A stretch of DNA of 14,608 bases from an uncultured Lachnospiraceae bacterium (GCA_910579865.1 CAJTXA010000042.1:1-14608), one strand, 5' to 3'. Shown: positions 1 to 7,217, counted from the first letter of the stretch. Notes: generated from the letters alone by a model not told the origin. A program made the numbers and translations.

Positions 1-128
1 AGCGAGCAGAACGCTCTCGGCTCCCGGTTTGGGATGCTCGCCTACCTGTTGGGATTTTCCGACTGCAAGGCCATGTTTTTAGGGAAATGCCTGCCGACAG
101 AAGCAAAAGAAATGACCTCAGAACTGTA
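1..128 (+). CDS. C-terminal end of an unrecognised protein (5' end outside window)
   Basis: An open plus-strand frame enters from the left edge and stops with TAA at 126-128, giving about 41 residues ending in ...PTEAKEMTSEL. The DNA is GC-rich (GGC, CGG, CTC and GCC codons), unlike the AT-rich cluster to the right. A strong terminator follows 13 bases after the stop, which supports this being the real 3' end of a gene. I do not recognise the protein. The facing recombinase tail suggests it belongs to an integrated conjugative or mobilisable element, but that is inference. No domain can be named from this fragment. Confidence 0.55.
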
Positions 129-141
129 ACCGCAAATCGGT

Positions 142-196
142 GACAGGGCGGAAAGGCTGCGCCACAGCCCTTCCGCCCTGTCCCTCTTTCGTTTTA
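142..196 (+). terminator. Strong rho-independent terminator of the left-edge gene
   Basis: An 18-bp inverted repeat pairs 142-159 with 165-182 across a 5-base loop, with a single A/C mismatch. On the plus strand it is followed by a T-rich tail (CTCTTTCGTTTT). It lies 13 bases after the stop of the left-edge gene. It may also block read-through from the converging minus-strand fragment. Confidence 0.9.
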
Positions 197-538
197 AATG
201 AATATCCATACCTCCAGTTCCGCGTACCTGTTGGACTTTGACCACTGCGGGTGTTTCCTGAACCATGCCCGCTCGTCATCCGGCGTGACCGTTATCTTCT
301 TGAAATAAACGGGGGAACCGGCATCATCCAGTCCCCCTCCCGCATCGGGGCTTAAGTTTAGGAGCCACTCGAAGCGGTCTTCGTAAACCCTCACCCCTGA
401 TACATATTTATCGATATCTTCCTCCGAAAACTCCCCATCCTCCGGCACGGGCGGCTGCCCCATGAGCCTTTGCAGGTTTTCCAGCTTGCCGCTCACGTCC
501 GCCTCCGTGGCGGGCTCCACGTCCCCGTAAAGGAATTG
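194..538 (-). pseudogene. C-terminal tail of a probable serine recombinase, 5'-truncated
   Basis: About 114 residues are open on the minus strand, ending at 194. The frame stays open upstream of the GTG at 520 (Phe-Leu-Tyr-Gly-Asp just before it), so that GTG is probably not a real start. The piece has an acidic linker, then VYEDRFEWLLNL, then KKITVTPDDERAWFRKHPQW and a final LEVWIFI. This resembles the extreme C-terminus of large serine recombinases of Firmicutes mobile elements, where a VYxDRFE-type strand and a hydrophobic EVxI end are common. The catalytic N-terminal domain, recombinase domain and zinc ribbon are all missing. The break coincides with a sharp drop in GC content near 538. 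Family assignment is tentative. Confidence 0.45.
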
Positions 539-540
539 AT

Positions 541-680
541 GTATTAGAACTTGAAAATTGGTTCTGAATTACCGGAATATCTAGCTCTGCTAAGCCAGTA
601 GGGTAGCTCTCAAACTCCGGACATGTGGCTCAAATAGAGCCAGTATAAGCAGGAGCAAGTAACTTGATAAATTCATCCAT
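541..680 (-). pseudogene. Small decayed reading frame behind a near-consensus promoter
   Basis: An ATG at 680 follows an AGAGGGA ribosome-binding-like sequence and opens MDEFIKLLAPAYTGSI, then meets TGA at 630-632. The same frame continues without another stop across the rest of the AT-rich DNA (reading ATCPEFESYPTGLAELDIPV and onwards) to the junction near 540. This looks like one gene interrupted by a nonsense codon and cut short at the breakpoint. Alternatively only the 16-residue peptide is made. I do not recognise the protein. The longer minus-strand frame from 832 to 590 is in a different phase and has no good start, so I do not annotate it. Confidence 0.3.
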
Positions 681-715
681 ACAGATGTCCCTCTTGGTAA
701 ATATATTTTTAATGT

Positions 716-744
716 ATTATATAACTTTAACACATCAATTTCAA
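716..744 (-). promoter_or_regulatory. Near-consensus sigma-A-type promoter, minus strand
   Basis: Read on the minus strand, TTGAAA (744-739) is separated by exactly 17 bases from TATAAT (721-716). It points at the small broken frame starting at 680. This is the best -35/-10 match I found in the window, and it now drives no intact gene. Confidence 0.6.
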
Positions 745-887
745 CTAAGTATGGAAAGAACGTAAGCACAAAATAATGCGAAGGATTGCATTGACCCAAA
801 ACCCGATTTATAATGATTGTTGGAGAATGCATTTTTCTACACCTTCTTTCTATTGCTAGAAATGATAGATGCGAGTATTTTACTCAA
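745..887. other. AT-rich spacer with no gene seen
   Basis: I see no coding frame with a usable start, no RNA gene and no strong hairpin here. A small inverted repeat (AATGC and GCATT, eight bases apart) lies near 775-795, upstream of the orphan promoter, and could be an operator. That is only a possibility. Confidence 0.3.
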
Positions 888-992
888 GACACCATTATCA
901 TTTTAGCATAGGCGACTTTTTATTATTATCTTACACACTTCTGCTTACTCCACTCTCCTCAGCATAGCTGGGGGATTAAACCTTTCATTTAT
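888..992 (-). repeat. 105-bp copy of an IS200-type left end, without a transposase
   Basis: These 105 bases align without gaps, with about 12 differences, to 11770-11874, the sequence just upstream of the intact IS200-type transposase. Both copies have the same orientation. A short imperfect hairpin near 956-973 corresponds to the subterminal hairpin typical of IS200/IS605 ends. No transposase follows on the minus strand below 888, so this is a solo end, a deletion remnant or a mobile left-end derivative. It lies just downstream of the last gene of the peptide cluster, while the matching copy lies upstream of the first. Confidence 0.7.
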
Positions 993-1018
993 TACCAGAA
1001 CAAATTTCAAATTCTCTC

Positions 1019-2230
1019 CTAAAATAATTCCATTGATTCATTTTTTACATTTTCAAAAATTATTTTTACACAAGCTCCTCCAGATGTAAGATTACTTAAA
1101 ATCAACTTCCCTCCATGCTTTCTGCATAGAACATCACTTATATACAATCCCATTCCATAATGTGTTTCTTCCAAATCTCCCCCATGATAATATGGCTTTG
1201 TCGCTTTATCAATTTCTTGCTGCTTAAAGCCAGGACCATCATCACAAATTATTACATATAACTGATTCTTGTTACTGTATAACTCTGCACTAATTTTTCG
1301 GTTAGCAAATCTCACTGCATTTGCAACTACGTTTTCAACTATTTCAAGATAAATATTCAAATCTAAATACATCTCTGATATATCACACTGATAACTTACT
1401 TTATAATTCTTTTTCCCTTTATCAGCTAACATTTCCAAAATTTTTCTTGTCTTTTTTTCTATTGTGCAACTATCTATACATGATTTTGTTGGGCGAATTT
1501 CTTCTAAATAGTTTATTTCTTTCATAGTATTAGCAAATTTTTCAATACGCAAGATTTGCTCATCTAAATCATTTACTACCTCCATCACCTTTTCATTTGT
1601 TAGTTTTCCTTGTGGGAAATATCGATTTAAATATTCTATATATGCTTTCAAAACTGACATAGGAGTTCTCAAATCATGTGAAAAAGCCGCCCGCATTTGT
1701 TTCTGCTCCTCAATCGCTTTCCACATTGCTTTATTATTTTCCCAAAGCTGTTCCCTCATTTTTTCAAATGCTGTACAAAGTTGCCCCATTTCATCATTTA
1801 TCCTATAATCAATTCGAAAGTTTAAATCCTGATTACCTATTCTCATTGCACTGTCTTCTAAAAGAACTAAAGGTTTTTTTAATCTTTTTTTATAAAACCT
1901 TGTTAAAATAATGAGTACTGACAAAGATGTAAAAATTAGACTACACCATGTAATAGCAAAATCACATATTCCAATAATTACAGCATCAGTTTTACTCAAT
2001 TTGCTCAATTGAGTTGGGGGTATTGATAATTCTCCTCCAAACAACTTACTGTATTCATTATAAATCTCATAATATTCCGAAATATTATCTACAGATTTTA
2101 GCCAAATAGCCTCTTCAACATGGCTGGCTAATGTATTTACAATCACAGAACAACTAGTAGACAATATAAGGGCAACAACTAAATGTAAAAATAATGACCA
2201 TTTTATACTACTTACTTTCTTTCGTTCCAT
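1019..2230 (-). CDS. Sensor histidine kinase of the peptide cluster
   Basis: This 403-residue membrane kinase probably senses the cluster's own peptide or envelope stress and phosphorylates the regulator encoded upstream. It has a membrane segment at about 12-34, an outside loop of about 50 residues, a second membrane segment at about 86-110, a HAMP-like linker, and a dimerisation/phosphoacceptor region with His185 (FSHDLRTP). The ATPase domain shows the N box (VENVVANAVRFA, 298-309), DDGPGF (330-335) and HYGMGLYI (357-364). All key motifs are present. The ATG at 2230 overlaps the end of the response regulator gene by 19 bases and has only a weak ribosome binding site, which suggests translational coupling. 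The two-membrane-segment layout recalls NisK/SpaK/CprK-type kinases of lantibiotic systems, but the ligand is inferred. Confidence 0.92.
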   Translation of the reverse strand: MERKKVSSIKWSLFLHLVVALILSTSCSVIVNTLASHVEEAIWLKSVDNISEYYEIYNEYSKLFGGELSIPPTQLSKLSKTDAVIIGICDFAITWCSLIFTSLSVLIILTRFYKKRLKKPLVLLEDSAMRIGNQDLNFRIDYRINDEMGQLCTAFEKMREQLWENNKAMWKAIEEQKQMRAAFSHDLRTPMSVLKAYIEYLNRYFPQGKLTNEKVMEVVNDLDEQILRIEKFANTMKEINYLEEIRPTKSCIDSCTIEKKTRKILEMLADKGKKNYKVSYQCDISEMYLDLNIYLEIVENVVANAVRFANRKISAELYSNKNQLYVIICDDGPGFKQQEIDKATKPYYHGGDLEETHYGMGLYISDVLCRKHGGKLILSNLTSGGACVKIIFENVKNESMELF

Positions 2231-2892
2231 TTATATCCACATCCCCATACCGTTTCAATATATTCATAATCTGTAAACTTTTTTATCTTTCTCCTTATTC
2301 TACTAATAAACTCTGTTACCATTCTATTATCCCCCTCTTTATCAAACCCCCAAAGTTTTTCATAGATCATTTCTCTATCAAATATTTGCGTTGGATAATT
2401 AGATAGCAATTCAACTATCATAAATTCACTTTTAGTCAAGCCTATTAAACATTCATTATAAAATATTTTTTTCTCCTTATAATCAATCCATAATTTCCCA
2501 TCTGAGTATACCTTTCTCCGATCATGCTTTTTTCTCTCTCGTCTTAAATGAGCTTCTATACGTGCCTGCAACTCTCCCAAAGAAAATGGTTTTATAATAT
2601 AATCATCTCCACCTGCTCTTAAGCCGATAATTTTATCACTTTCCTCTATTCTTGCTGACAAAAAAATAATAGGCACATTCAAATAGTTACGAACTTTTTT
2701 GCATAGTTCGATTCCATCTATATCAGGTAGATTAATATCTAATATTATTAAATCAATTTTCTTCCCTAGCAACGCTAAAGCTGTTTTCCCATCTTCAGCT
2801 ACATAAATATTGTAATTCTCCATTTCTAAAAAATCTTTAATTACTTTTATAATCTTAGAATCATCATCTACAACTAAAATATTTGCTTTCAT
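2212..2892 (-). CDS. OmpR/PhoB-family response regulator
   Basis: This is a DNA-binding regulator paired with the following kinase. The receiver domain (about 1-120) has the acidic pair DDD near residues 10-12, phosphoacceptor Asp near 52-53 (LIILDINLPDIDG), a Ser in the switch position (IIFLSAR) and the conserved Lys (IIKPF). A winged-helix output domain follows (about 130-226: GLTKSEFMIVELL, RRKIKK, ETVWGCGYKW). I place the start at the ATG at 2892. A TTG one codon upstream is less likely. No good Shine-Dalgarno precedes it; the nearest strong one (AGGAG, 2935-2939) fronts a seven-codon GTG frame at 2910-2930. The gene probably has its own promoter at 2956-2983 and may bind upstream of the maturation and immunity genes. 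Target sites are not known. Confidence 0.93.
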   Translation of the reverse strand: MKANILVVDDDSKIIKVIKDFLEMENYNIYVAEDGKTALALLGKKIDLIILDINLPDIDGIELCKKVRNYLNVPIIFLSARIEESDKIIGLRAGGDDYIIKPFSLGELQARIEAHLRRERKKHDRRKVYSDGKLWIDYKEKKIFYNECLIGLTKSEFMIVELLSNYPTQIFDREMIYEKLWGFDKEGDNRMVTEFISRIRRKIKKFTDYEYIETVWGCGYKWNERK

Positions 2893-2955
2893 CAATATTT
2901 ACCAGTTAGCTATATGTTTATAATAGCCACTATTCTCCTTTTATAATATTTATAA

Positions 2956-2983
2956 ATTATAACAAATTTTCCCCGAATCGCAA
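2956..2983 (-). promoter_or_regulatory. Likely promoter of the two-component genes
   Basis: On the minus strand, TTGCGA (2983-2978) lies 16 bases from a perfect TATAAT (2961-2956). It sits immediately after the stop of the ABC exporter gene and reads into the regulator and kinase. This would let the sensor pair be expressed independently of the structural genes, as is common for autoinduced bacteriocin loci. Confidence 0.55.
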
Positions 2984-2985
2984 AT

Positions 2986-4716
2986 CTATATTTCCGCATT
3001 ATACAATGCATAATATTCTCCTTGCATTTCCATAAGCTCATTATGATTTCCAGATTCTGTTACTTGCCCATTATTAATTACTATAATGTTATCACACCTT
3101 TTTACTGCATTTAGTCTGTGTGCTATAATAATCACTGTTCTATTTTTGAGTAAGCTAAATATTAAATCTATTATATTTTCTTGGGCAGCATTATCTAATG
3201 ACGAAGTTGCCTCATCAAATATAACAATCTGTGCTTCCCGCAGTAATACTCTTGCAATGGATAATCTTTGTTTTTGCCCACCTGACAACTTAATTCCATT
3301 ATCACCAACTACCGTATCAAACCCTTTGGGCGCATCTAAAATCATATCATATAAGCCAACTTTTTTCGCAATATTGACTACTTTTTCCATTGATATGTTC
3401 TCATTTAAAAGAGTAAGATTATTCTTTATAGTATCATTCAGCAAAAAAACTTCCTGTGAAACAATATCTATATTCTCTCTCAATTTGTTAATATTGTAAT
3501 TTTTAACATTTATGTTATCTATTTCTATTTCTCCTGACTGAATATCCCACAAACGAAATAAGAGGTTTATAAAAGTTGTTTTTCCCTCCCCACTTTTTCC
3601 AACAATTCCATTAAAAGAACATGGCATGAAATGACATTCTAAAGCATGAAAAACCTCTTTACCTTCCACATAATGGAAACTTACTTTTTTAAAATATATA
3701 TCACCTCTTTGAATAGGCGAATCACAAATAGGTTCTATCGGAATAATTTCATTTTCTTGATTTAGTAAATTAAATACTCTATCAACAGACACCAATATTT
3801 TTTTCAATTGTGTACTATTCTGTGCAATTGAAACTACTGGCTGAAAAAGTTTTTGCGAATATTGATTAAAAGTAATAAGCCCGCCCAGCGTCAATTCTCC
3901 TAAAATAACTTTATAACCTCCATAACCAAATATTATACATGCTACACCCCCACTCAATAAAGATCCCAAAACGCCACTCTTGCAATAAGCCATATCTAAT
4001 CCTATACATTTATGTACATATTCATCACTACTTTTTTTATATCTTCTCCAGAAAACATTCTTAGCATTTAGTTTAATATACTGAATCATTGACAATAAAT
4101 ATTCTTGAACTTGCTTAATTATTTCTCCCAATGTAGTTCTCGCTTCAAATGCTAAATTGTTACTATTCCTATTTATTTTCTTCTGAACTATAAACATAAT
4201 TGGTTGTATAAACAAAATAGCTGTAAAAAGTTCCAACTGTAAGTGTCCCAAATATATACACATAATAATGGCAATACAAATATCTGAAATCACCGAAAAA
4301 ATCATTTTAGATGCTAGCTGTTCAATATTATCAATATCATCATCAAAAATAGTAAAAATCTCACTTGCATCCGTATTGGTAAAAAACTCTCCCGACATGC
4401 TTTCAACATGTTTAATTACCCTAATTCTCAAATCTAAAATAAATTTCTTACCTATAATTGAGTAAATATATGTTGTAAAATATTCACATATATTTTGTAC
4501 AATAATAATTCCTATAAAATATAAGATATTCTTTAATAATGAGACTATATCCAAATTTGTTATACCTTCATCTATAATCTTCATTAAAAATATGGGTTGT
4601 AGTAATATTAATACCGAATTTAAAACCGAAAAAATCATTGCAGCAATATGATGCCATTTATACTGCAATAATAATTGAAAAAATTTTTTTAAATTTCTTT
4701 TTCTTTCTCCACTCAT
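2986..4716 (-). CDS. ABC exporter (fused membrane and ATPase domains, no C39 peptidase)
   Basis: This 576-residue half-transporter probably dimerises and exports the mature peptide. Residues 1-310 form a type I exporter membrane domain with about six hydrophobic segments. The ATPase domain (about 335-576) has Walker A GKSGEGKT (373-380), Q-loop Gln421, signature LSGGQ (477-481), Walker B IVIFDE (497-502) and H-loop His533. The length is that of a plain LanT-like exporter. It lacks the roughly 150-residue N-terminal C39 protease that cuts double-glycine leaders, so another enzyme must remove the leader. The ATG at 4716 starts 5 bases after the S8 protease stop, and its ribosome binding region (AAAGGAGA) lies inside the end of the protease gene. 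Substrate is inferred from context. Confidence 0.93.
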   Translation of the reverse strand: MSGERKRNLKKFFQLLLQYKWHHIAAMIFSVLNSVLILLQPIFLMKIIDEGITNLDIVSLLKNILYFIGIIIVQNICEYFTTYIYSIIGKKFILDLRIRVIKHVESMSGEFFTNTDASEIFTIFDDDIDNIEQLASKMIFSVISDICIAIIMCIYLGHLQLELFTAILFIQPIMFIVQKKINRNSNNLAFEARTTLGEIIKQVQEYLLSMIQYIKLNAKNVFWRRYKKSSDEYVHKCIGLDMAYCKSGVLGSLLSGGVACIIFGYGGYKVILGELTLGGLITFNQYSQKLFQPVVSIAQNSTQLKKILVSVDRVFNLLNQENEIIPIEPICDSPIQRGDIYFKKVSFHYVEGKEVFHALECHFMPCSFNGIVGKSGEGKTTFINLLFRLWDIQSGEIEIDNINVKNYNINKLRENIDIVSQEVFLLNDTIKNNLTLLNENISMEKVVNIAKKVGLYDMILDAPKGFDTVVGDNGIKLSGGQKQRLSIARVLLREAQIVIFDEATSSLDNAAQENIIDLIFSLLKNRTVIIIAHRLNAVKRCDNIIVINNGQVTESGNHNELMEMQGEYYALYNAEI

Positions 4717-4721
4717 ATTAC

Positions 4722-5699
4722 CTATTTTTCTCCTTTGAAGTAACGATAAATTGATAAAATTGTAGACAAATTAGAAATCTCAAATTGCCCCAGTATCACT
4801 TCTTTATGATAAAACGCAGACAGATATTCAATTAAGCAAATAAATTGTTCCTTTTCTATATATATTGATGGTGGAAATAATGTTCTTTCTAATATATTCT
4901 CCCTCTGCTTTTTATTGAATTTAAAAAAATCACACACTTGTTCTGAAAATGCTAAAAGTTCCACTCCTACATTTTCCTTATTGGGGGCAGTAAACTCTTT
5001 TTGAATGTCATCTTCACACCAATCCGTTTTTATCACTAAACTTTTCAGTGCATTTTCTCCATCAATTTGCATTGTATACATAGCTTTTGCTAATAATCCA
5101 GATACTAAAGCTGTCGCTTTACTGTTACCACCAAAAAATGTTTTTTTACAATCAATATTGCTAACCAAAACAGGTGTTAAATTGGATACACACTGAATTT
5201 CGTTCTTTGCATTATACCATATTTTATAGGGATCAACATTAAAAGCCCCCCGTATACCTAAAGTAGAGTCTAAAGAAGCCGGAAAACTTGTTGATGCATG
5301 ATTTAATACGGAAACATTAATAATCGCACCATTATCTCTTATCCTAGAACACAGTACTTCTATTTCTTTTTTATATTCATCACAAAGCACTGCTAAACTC
5401 ATATTCACAATATCCACAGAAAATGGAATAATATACTTCAACCCTTCAACCAAAGCTCGACTATATCCTATATTATTTTGATCCAATATTTTAATTATGA
5501 TAAATTCAATATGTTTACAATGTGAAGTAATTATTTGTGCACAGTAGGTTCCATGTCCATTTTCATCAGTGTAATCATCTGATAGATACACTGAATTCTT
5601 ATTCTCATCATACAAAATGCAAACTCCCGAAACAACCTGTTCTTGAAACCTACTATCTATGCCACTATCTATAAGAGCTATTTTTATATTTTTTTTCAT
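4722..5699 (-). CDS. Cytoplasmic subtilisin-family (S8) serine protease, candidate leader peptidase
   Basis: The 325-residue protein has the S8 catalytic set in order: Asp11 (IALIDSGID), His49 (DENGHGTYCA), a probable oxyanion Asn133 (SVLNHASTSFPAS, in place of the usual AAGN) and Ser193 (GGNSKATALVSG, in place of GTSMAAPHVSG). It starts almost directly at the catalytic domain. I see no signal peptide and no propeptide, so it should act inside the cell. A tail of about 110 residues after the core is not recognised. Position between precursor and exporter, together with the lack of C39 in the exporter, suggests it cuts off the leader before export, as cytoplasmic subtilases do in some lanthipeptide pathways. 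An immunity role is possible. The ATG at 5699 has only a weak GGTGGTG ribosome binding site, fitting lower expression than the precursor. Confidence 0.88.
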   Translation of the reverse strand: MKKNIKIALIDSGIDSRFQEQVVSGVCILYDENKNSVYLSDDYTDENGHGTYCAQIITSHCKHIEFIIIKILDQNNIGYSRALVEGLKYIIPFSVDIVNMSLAVLCDEYKKEIEVLCSRIRDNGAIINVSVLNHASTSFPASLDSTLGIRGAFNVDPYKIWYNAKNEIQCVSNLTPVLVSNIDCKKTFFGGNSKATALVSGLLAKAMYTMQIDGENALKSLVIKTDWCEDDIQKEFTAPNKENVGVELLAFSEQVCDFFKFNKKQRENILERTLFPPSIYIEKEQFICLIEYLSAFYHKEVILGQFEISNLSTILSIYRYFKGEK

Positions 5700-5969
5700 C
5701 TAACCACACCACCAATCTAATAATATACGAATAACCAATACCATACTCACTAATCAATATGTACCCATCTGCATAAATGAGTTATTGAAGTCGTTTCCAT
5801 CTTTCAGTTCGTGAAAATTCCAATAGGCTTGACAAATTAAATTTCATAATTACACGGCAGTGGACTATAATTGCCCACTGCCGCTATAATAACCACTCAA
5901 TTTACTTATGACACTATTTTGATCTTAGAATATTATGTAAAGTATTATATAGTTCTTATCTATAAAATA
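5700..5969. other. 270-base gap downstream of the precursor
   Basis: Apart from the two hairpins, I see no convincing gene. A minus-strand ATG near 5847 opens 21 codons before TAA, but it has no ribosome binding site and begins right after the GC-rich hairpin. A weak -10-like TATATT lies about 20 bases upstream of the protease start without a good -35. The gap is the only long one inside the structural part of the cluster and probably separates precursor from processing genes in expression level. Confidence 0.5.
5855..5883 (-). promoter_or_regulatory. Perfect 9-bp hairpin between precursor and protease genes
   Basis: CGGCAGTGG (5855-5863) pairs perfectly with CCACTGCCG (5875-5883) around an 11-base loop. 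It is the only GC-rich patch in this AT-rich gap. No T-run follows on either strand, so it is not a classic terminator. It could be a partial terminator or a stem that protects the upstream message, giving more precursor than protease and exporter. Confidence 0.6.
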
Positions 5970-5979
5970 TTATAAGAAC
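5952..5979 (-). promoter_or_regulatory. Hairpin containing the precursor stop codon
   Basis: GTTCTTAT (5952-5959) pairs with ATAAGAAC (5972-5979) with a 12-base AT-rich loop. The arm at 5972-5979 includes the last codons and part of the stop codon of the precursor. Together with the hairpin at 5855-5883 it may shape 3' ends or stability of the precursor message. It is AT-rich and could be chance. Confidence 0.35.
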
Positions 5980-6137
5980 CAGTTATCATGCGCTGTATGT
6001 GTATACTCACATTTAGGTGTTGTCGTATTTCCATACCATGTTTTGCAATCATGCCAACAGCCACCTGACTGTCCCTGAATTTCCAGCTTCTCTTTCTCAC
6101 ATTCTTCAATTTTTTTAATTTTCAATTTTTCTGACAT
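5970..6137 (-). CDS. RiPP precursor peptide, Cys/Trp/Thr-rich (55 aa)
   Basis: The ATG at 6137 is preceded by AAAGGAGG at ideal spacing, the best ribosome binding site in the cluster. An in-frame ATG nine codons upstream (6164) lacks this. The first 26 residues are charged (MSEKLKIKKIEECEKEKLEI, then GQSGG) and look like a leader. The remaining 29 begin Cys27-Trp28-His29-Asp30-Cys31, then KTWYGNTTTPKC (Cys43), then EYTHTAHDNWFL. The core thus has three Cys, three Trp, two Tyr and five further Thr/His-rich positions. WHD, YGN and HDN have the aromatic-X-Asp/Asn form used by cyclophane-forming radical SAM enzymes, and the Cys could form thioethers. The gene directly follows two radical SAM maturases and precedes the protease and exporter. 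I do not recognise a named family; the leader/core boundary after SGG is inferred. Confidence 0.85.
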   Translation of the reverse strand: MSEKLKIKKIEECEKEKLEIQGQSGGCWHDCKTWYGNTTTPKCEYTHTAHDNWFL

Positions 6138-6176
6138 AATGTTTCCTCCTTTATCAATGTACATATTTGCTTTATG

Positions 6177-7199
6177 TCATAAATTTTCTTGAGTGCTTAT
6201 ATCATGTTTTATATTTTCAATCATACATAATACTGGAATCGGTTTTGTATATTCTCCCATAACACTATGATTCAAAAATTTACATCTTGAAGATGCACAC
6301 CTGTTATAATTTCCACATCCGATACACTGCTCATTTTCTAATAAATATAATTTTTGATATACTTCAACCTTTTTTTGATCAATTCCCTGAAACACATCAC
6401 CCATTTTTTCATTACTATTTCCAACTGCATAAGCACACGGATATATATCACCATCAGGCGTTATATGAAATGAGGTCACCCCTCCGTTACATTTCCCTAA
6501 TATTTTATTTTGGTCATTAACCATAGACACTACTACCTCAGAAAATTTATTTTTCTTTATGAGGTATTTTTTAATTTTATCTAATTCCTGATATATAATC
6601 TCTATATCTGACTGTTTCCAATTTTCGTCGAAATAGTCAATTACTGGAATAATAATCTCAAATCCTTTTTCTATAAGTTCTATTACACCTTTTGCCAACT
6701 CCCTTATATTATTAGGAACAACTGTCATTCGTATTCTTACATCGCAACGTTGCTTATCTGTTAACAAAGCCATCGCTGTCCCCAATGCTTCATAATACGT
6801 ACCTCTTCCATTTGAGAATCTCCGATTTGTTTCGTGAGCTTTCTTAGTTCCATCAAGGCTTACCGTTAAAGAATACCCAAAATTATGAGAAAGGAATTCT
6901 AAGATTTCTGGTGTACATATAGTGCCATTCGTTGTAATACCAAAACTAAATTTATAATCCTTGTACTCATTGTGTAACTTATCAACAATATATTTTATCA
7001 CCGGAAAATTCAACAACGGTTCTCCACCATGAAAATCAATTATAGTTATATCTGATTTATTTATCTTTTCTATTACAAATTTTATGATTTCATCTGCTGT
7101 TTTCTTGTCCATAAAATGACTTTCCTTATCATTACCTTCGTAGCAATATGAACAACGCATATTACATTTAGTAGTTACCCAAATAGCAAAAGCATACAT
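6177..7199 (-). CDS. Radical SAM/SPASM peptide maturase without RRE
   Basis: The 340-residue enzyme starts straight at the radical SAM domain. It has the CX3CX2C cluster motif at Cys12, Cys16 and Cys19 (CNMRCSYCYE) and HGGEPL (58-63). The C-terminal SPASM domain has Cys237, Cys255, then Cys292-X2-Cys295-X5-Cys301-X4-Cys306, then Cys325, enough for two auxiliary iron-sulfur clusters. It is probably a peptide-modifying enzyme that abstracts hydrogen from the precursor to form a cross-link. It has no leader-binding domain, unlike its neighbour. The ATG at 7199 has GGAGGTG ahead of it, 18 bases after the other maturase. The precursor ATG lies 39 bases beyond its stop. It also resembles anaerobic sulfatase-maturase-like SPASM enzymes, but no sulfatase is nearby. 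Confidence 0.93.
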   Translation of the reverse strand: MYAFAIWVTTKCNMRCSYCYEGNDKESHFMDKKTADEIIKFVIEKINKSDITIIDFHGGEPLLNFPVIKYIVDKLHNEYKDYKFSFGITTNGTICTPEILEFLSHNFGYSLTVSLDGTKKAHETNRRFSNGRGTYYEALGTAMALLTDKQRCDVRIRMTVVPNNIRELAKGVIELIEKGFEIIIPVIDYFDENWKQSDIEIIYQELDKIKKYLIKKNKFSEVVVSMVNDQNKILGKCNGGVTSFHITPDGDIYPCAYAVGNSNEKMGDVFQGIDQKKVEVYQKLYLLENEQCIGCGNYNRCASSRCKFLNHSVMGEYTKPIPVLCMIENIKHDISTQENL

Positions 7200-7217
7200 C
7201 TATGTCACCTCCAGATT

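Noticed and set aside
590..832. 80-codon minus-strand hydrophobic open frame, considered as a bacteriocin or membrane peptide.
   Set aside because: It lacks a ribosome binding site, spans the strong promoter at 716-744, and is out of frame with the better-supported small gene.
3086..3499. 137-codon plus-strand open frame.
   Set aside because: It is the complement of the well-supported ABC exporter ATPase domain and has no start signals or recognisable protein.
2986..4716. Possible C39 peptidase domain on the exporter, prompted by the Gly-Gly before the precursor core.
   Set aside because: The protein starts directly with the membrane domain; there is no N-terminal Cys/His protease motif and the length is that of a plain exporter.
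5785..5849. A minus-strand ATG near 5847 opening 21 codons, with the same frame open again up to the protease start; considered as a second precursor.
   Set aside because: No ribosome binding site, no Cys or other precursor features, and open frames of this length are expected in AT-rich DNA.
5829..5871. TTGACA and TATAAT words on the plus strand in the gap after the precursor; considered as a promoter.
   Set aside because: They are separated by 31 bases (50 for the next TATAAT), and no plus-strand gene follows.
6138..6164. Upstream in-frame start of the precursor, giving a 64-residue peptide.
   Set aside because: The strong AAAGGAGG site lies inside that extension and points to the ATG at 6137.
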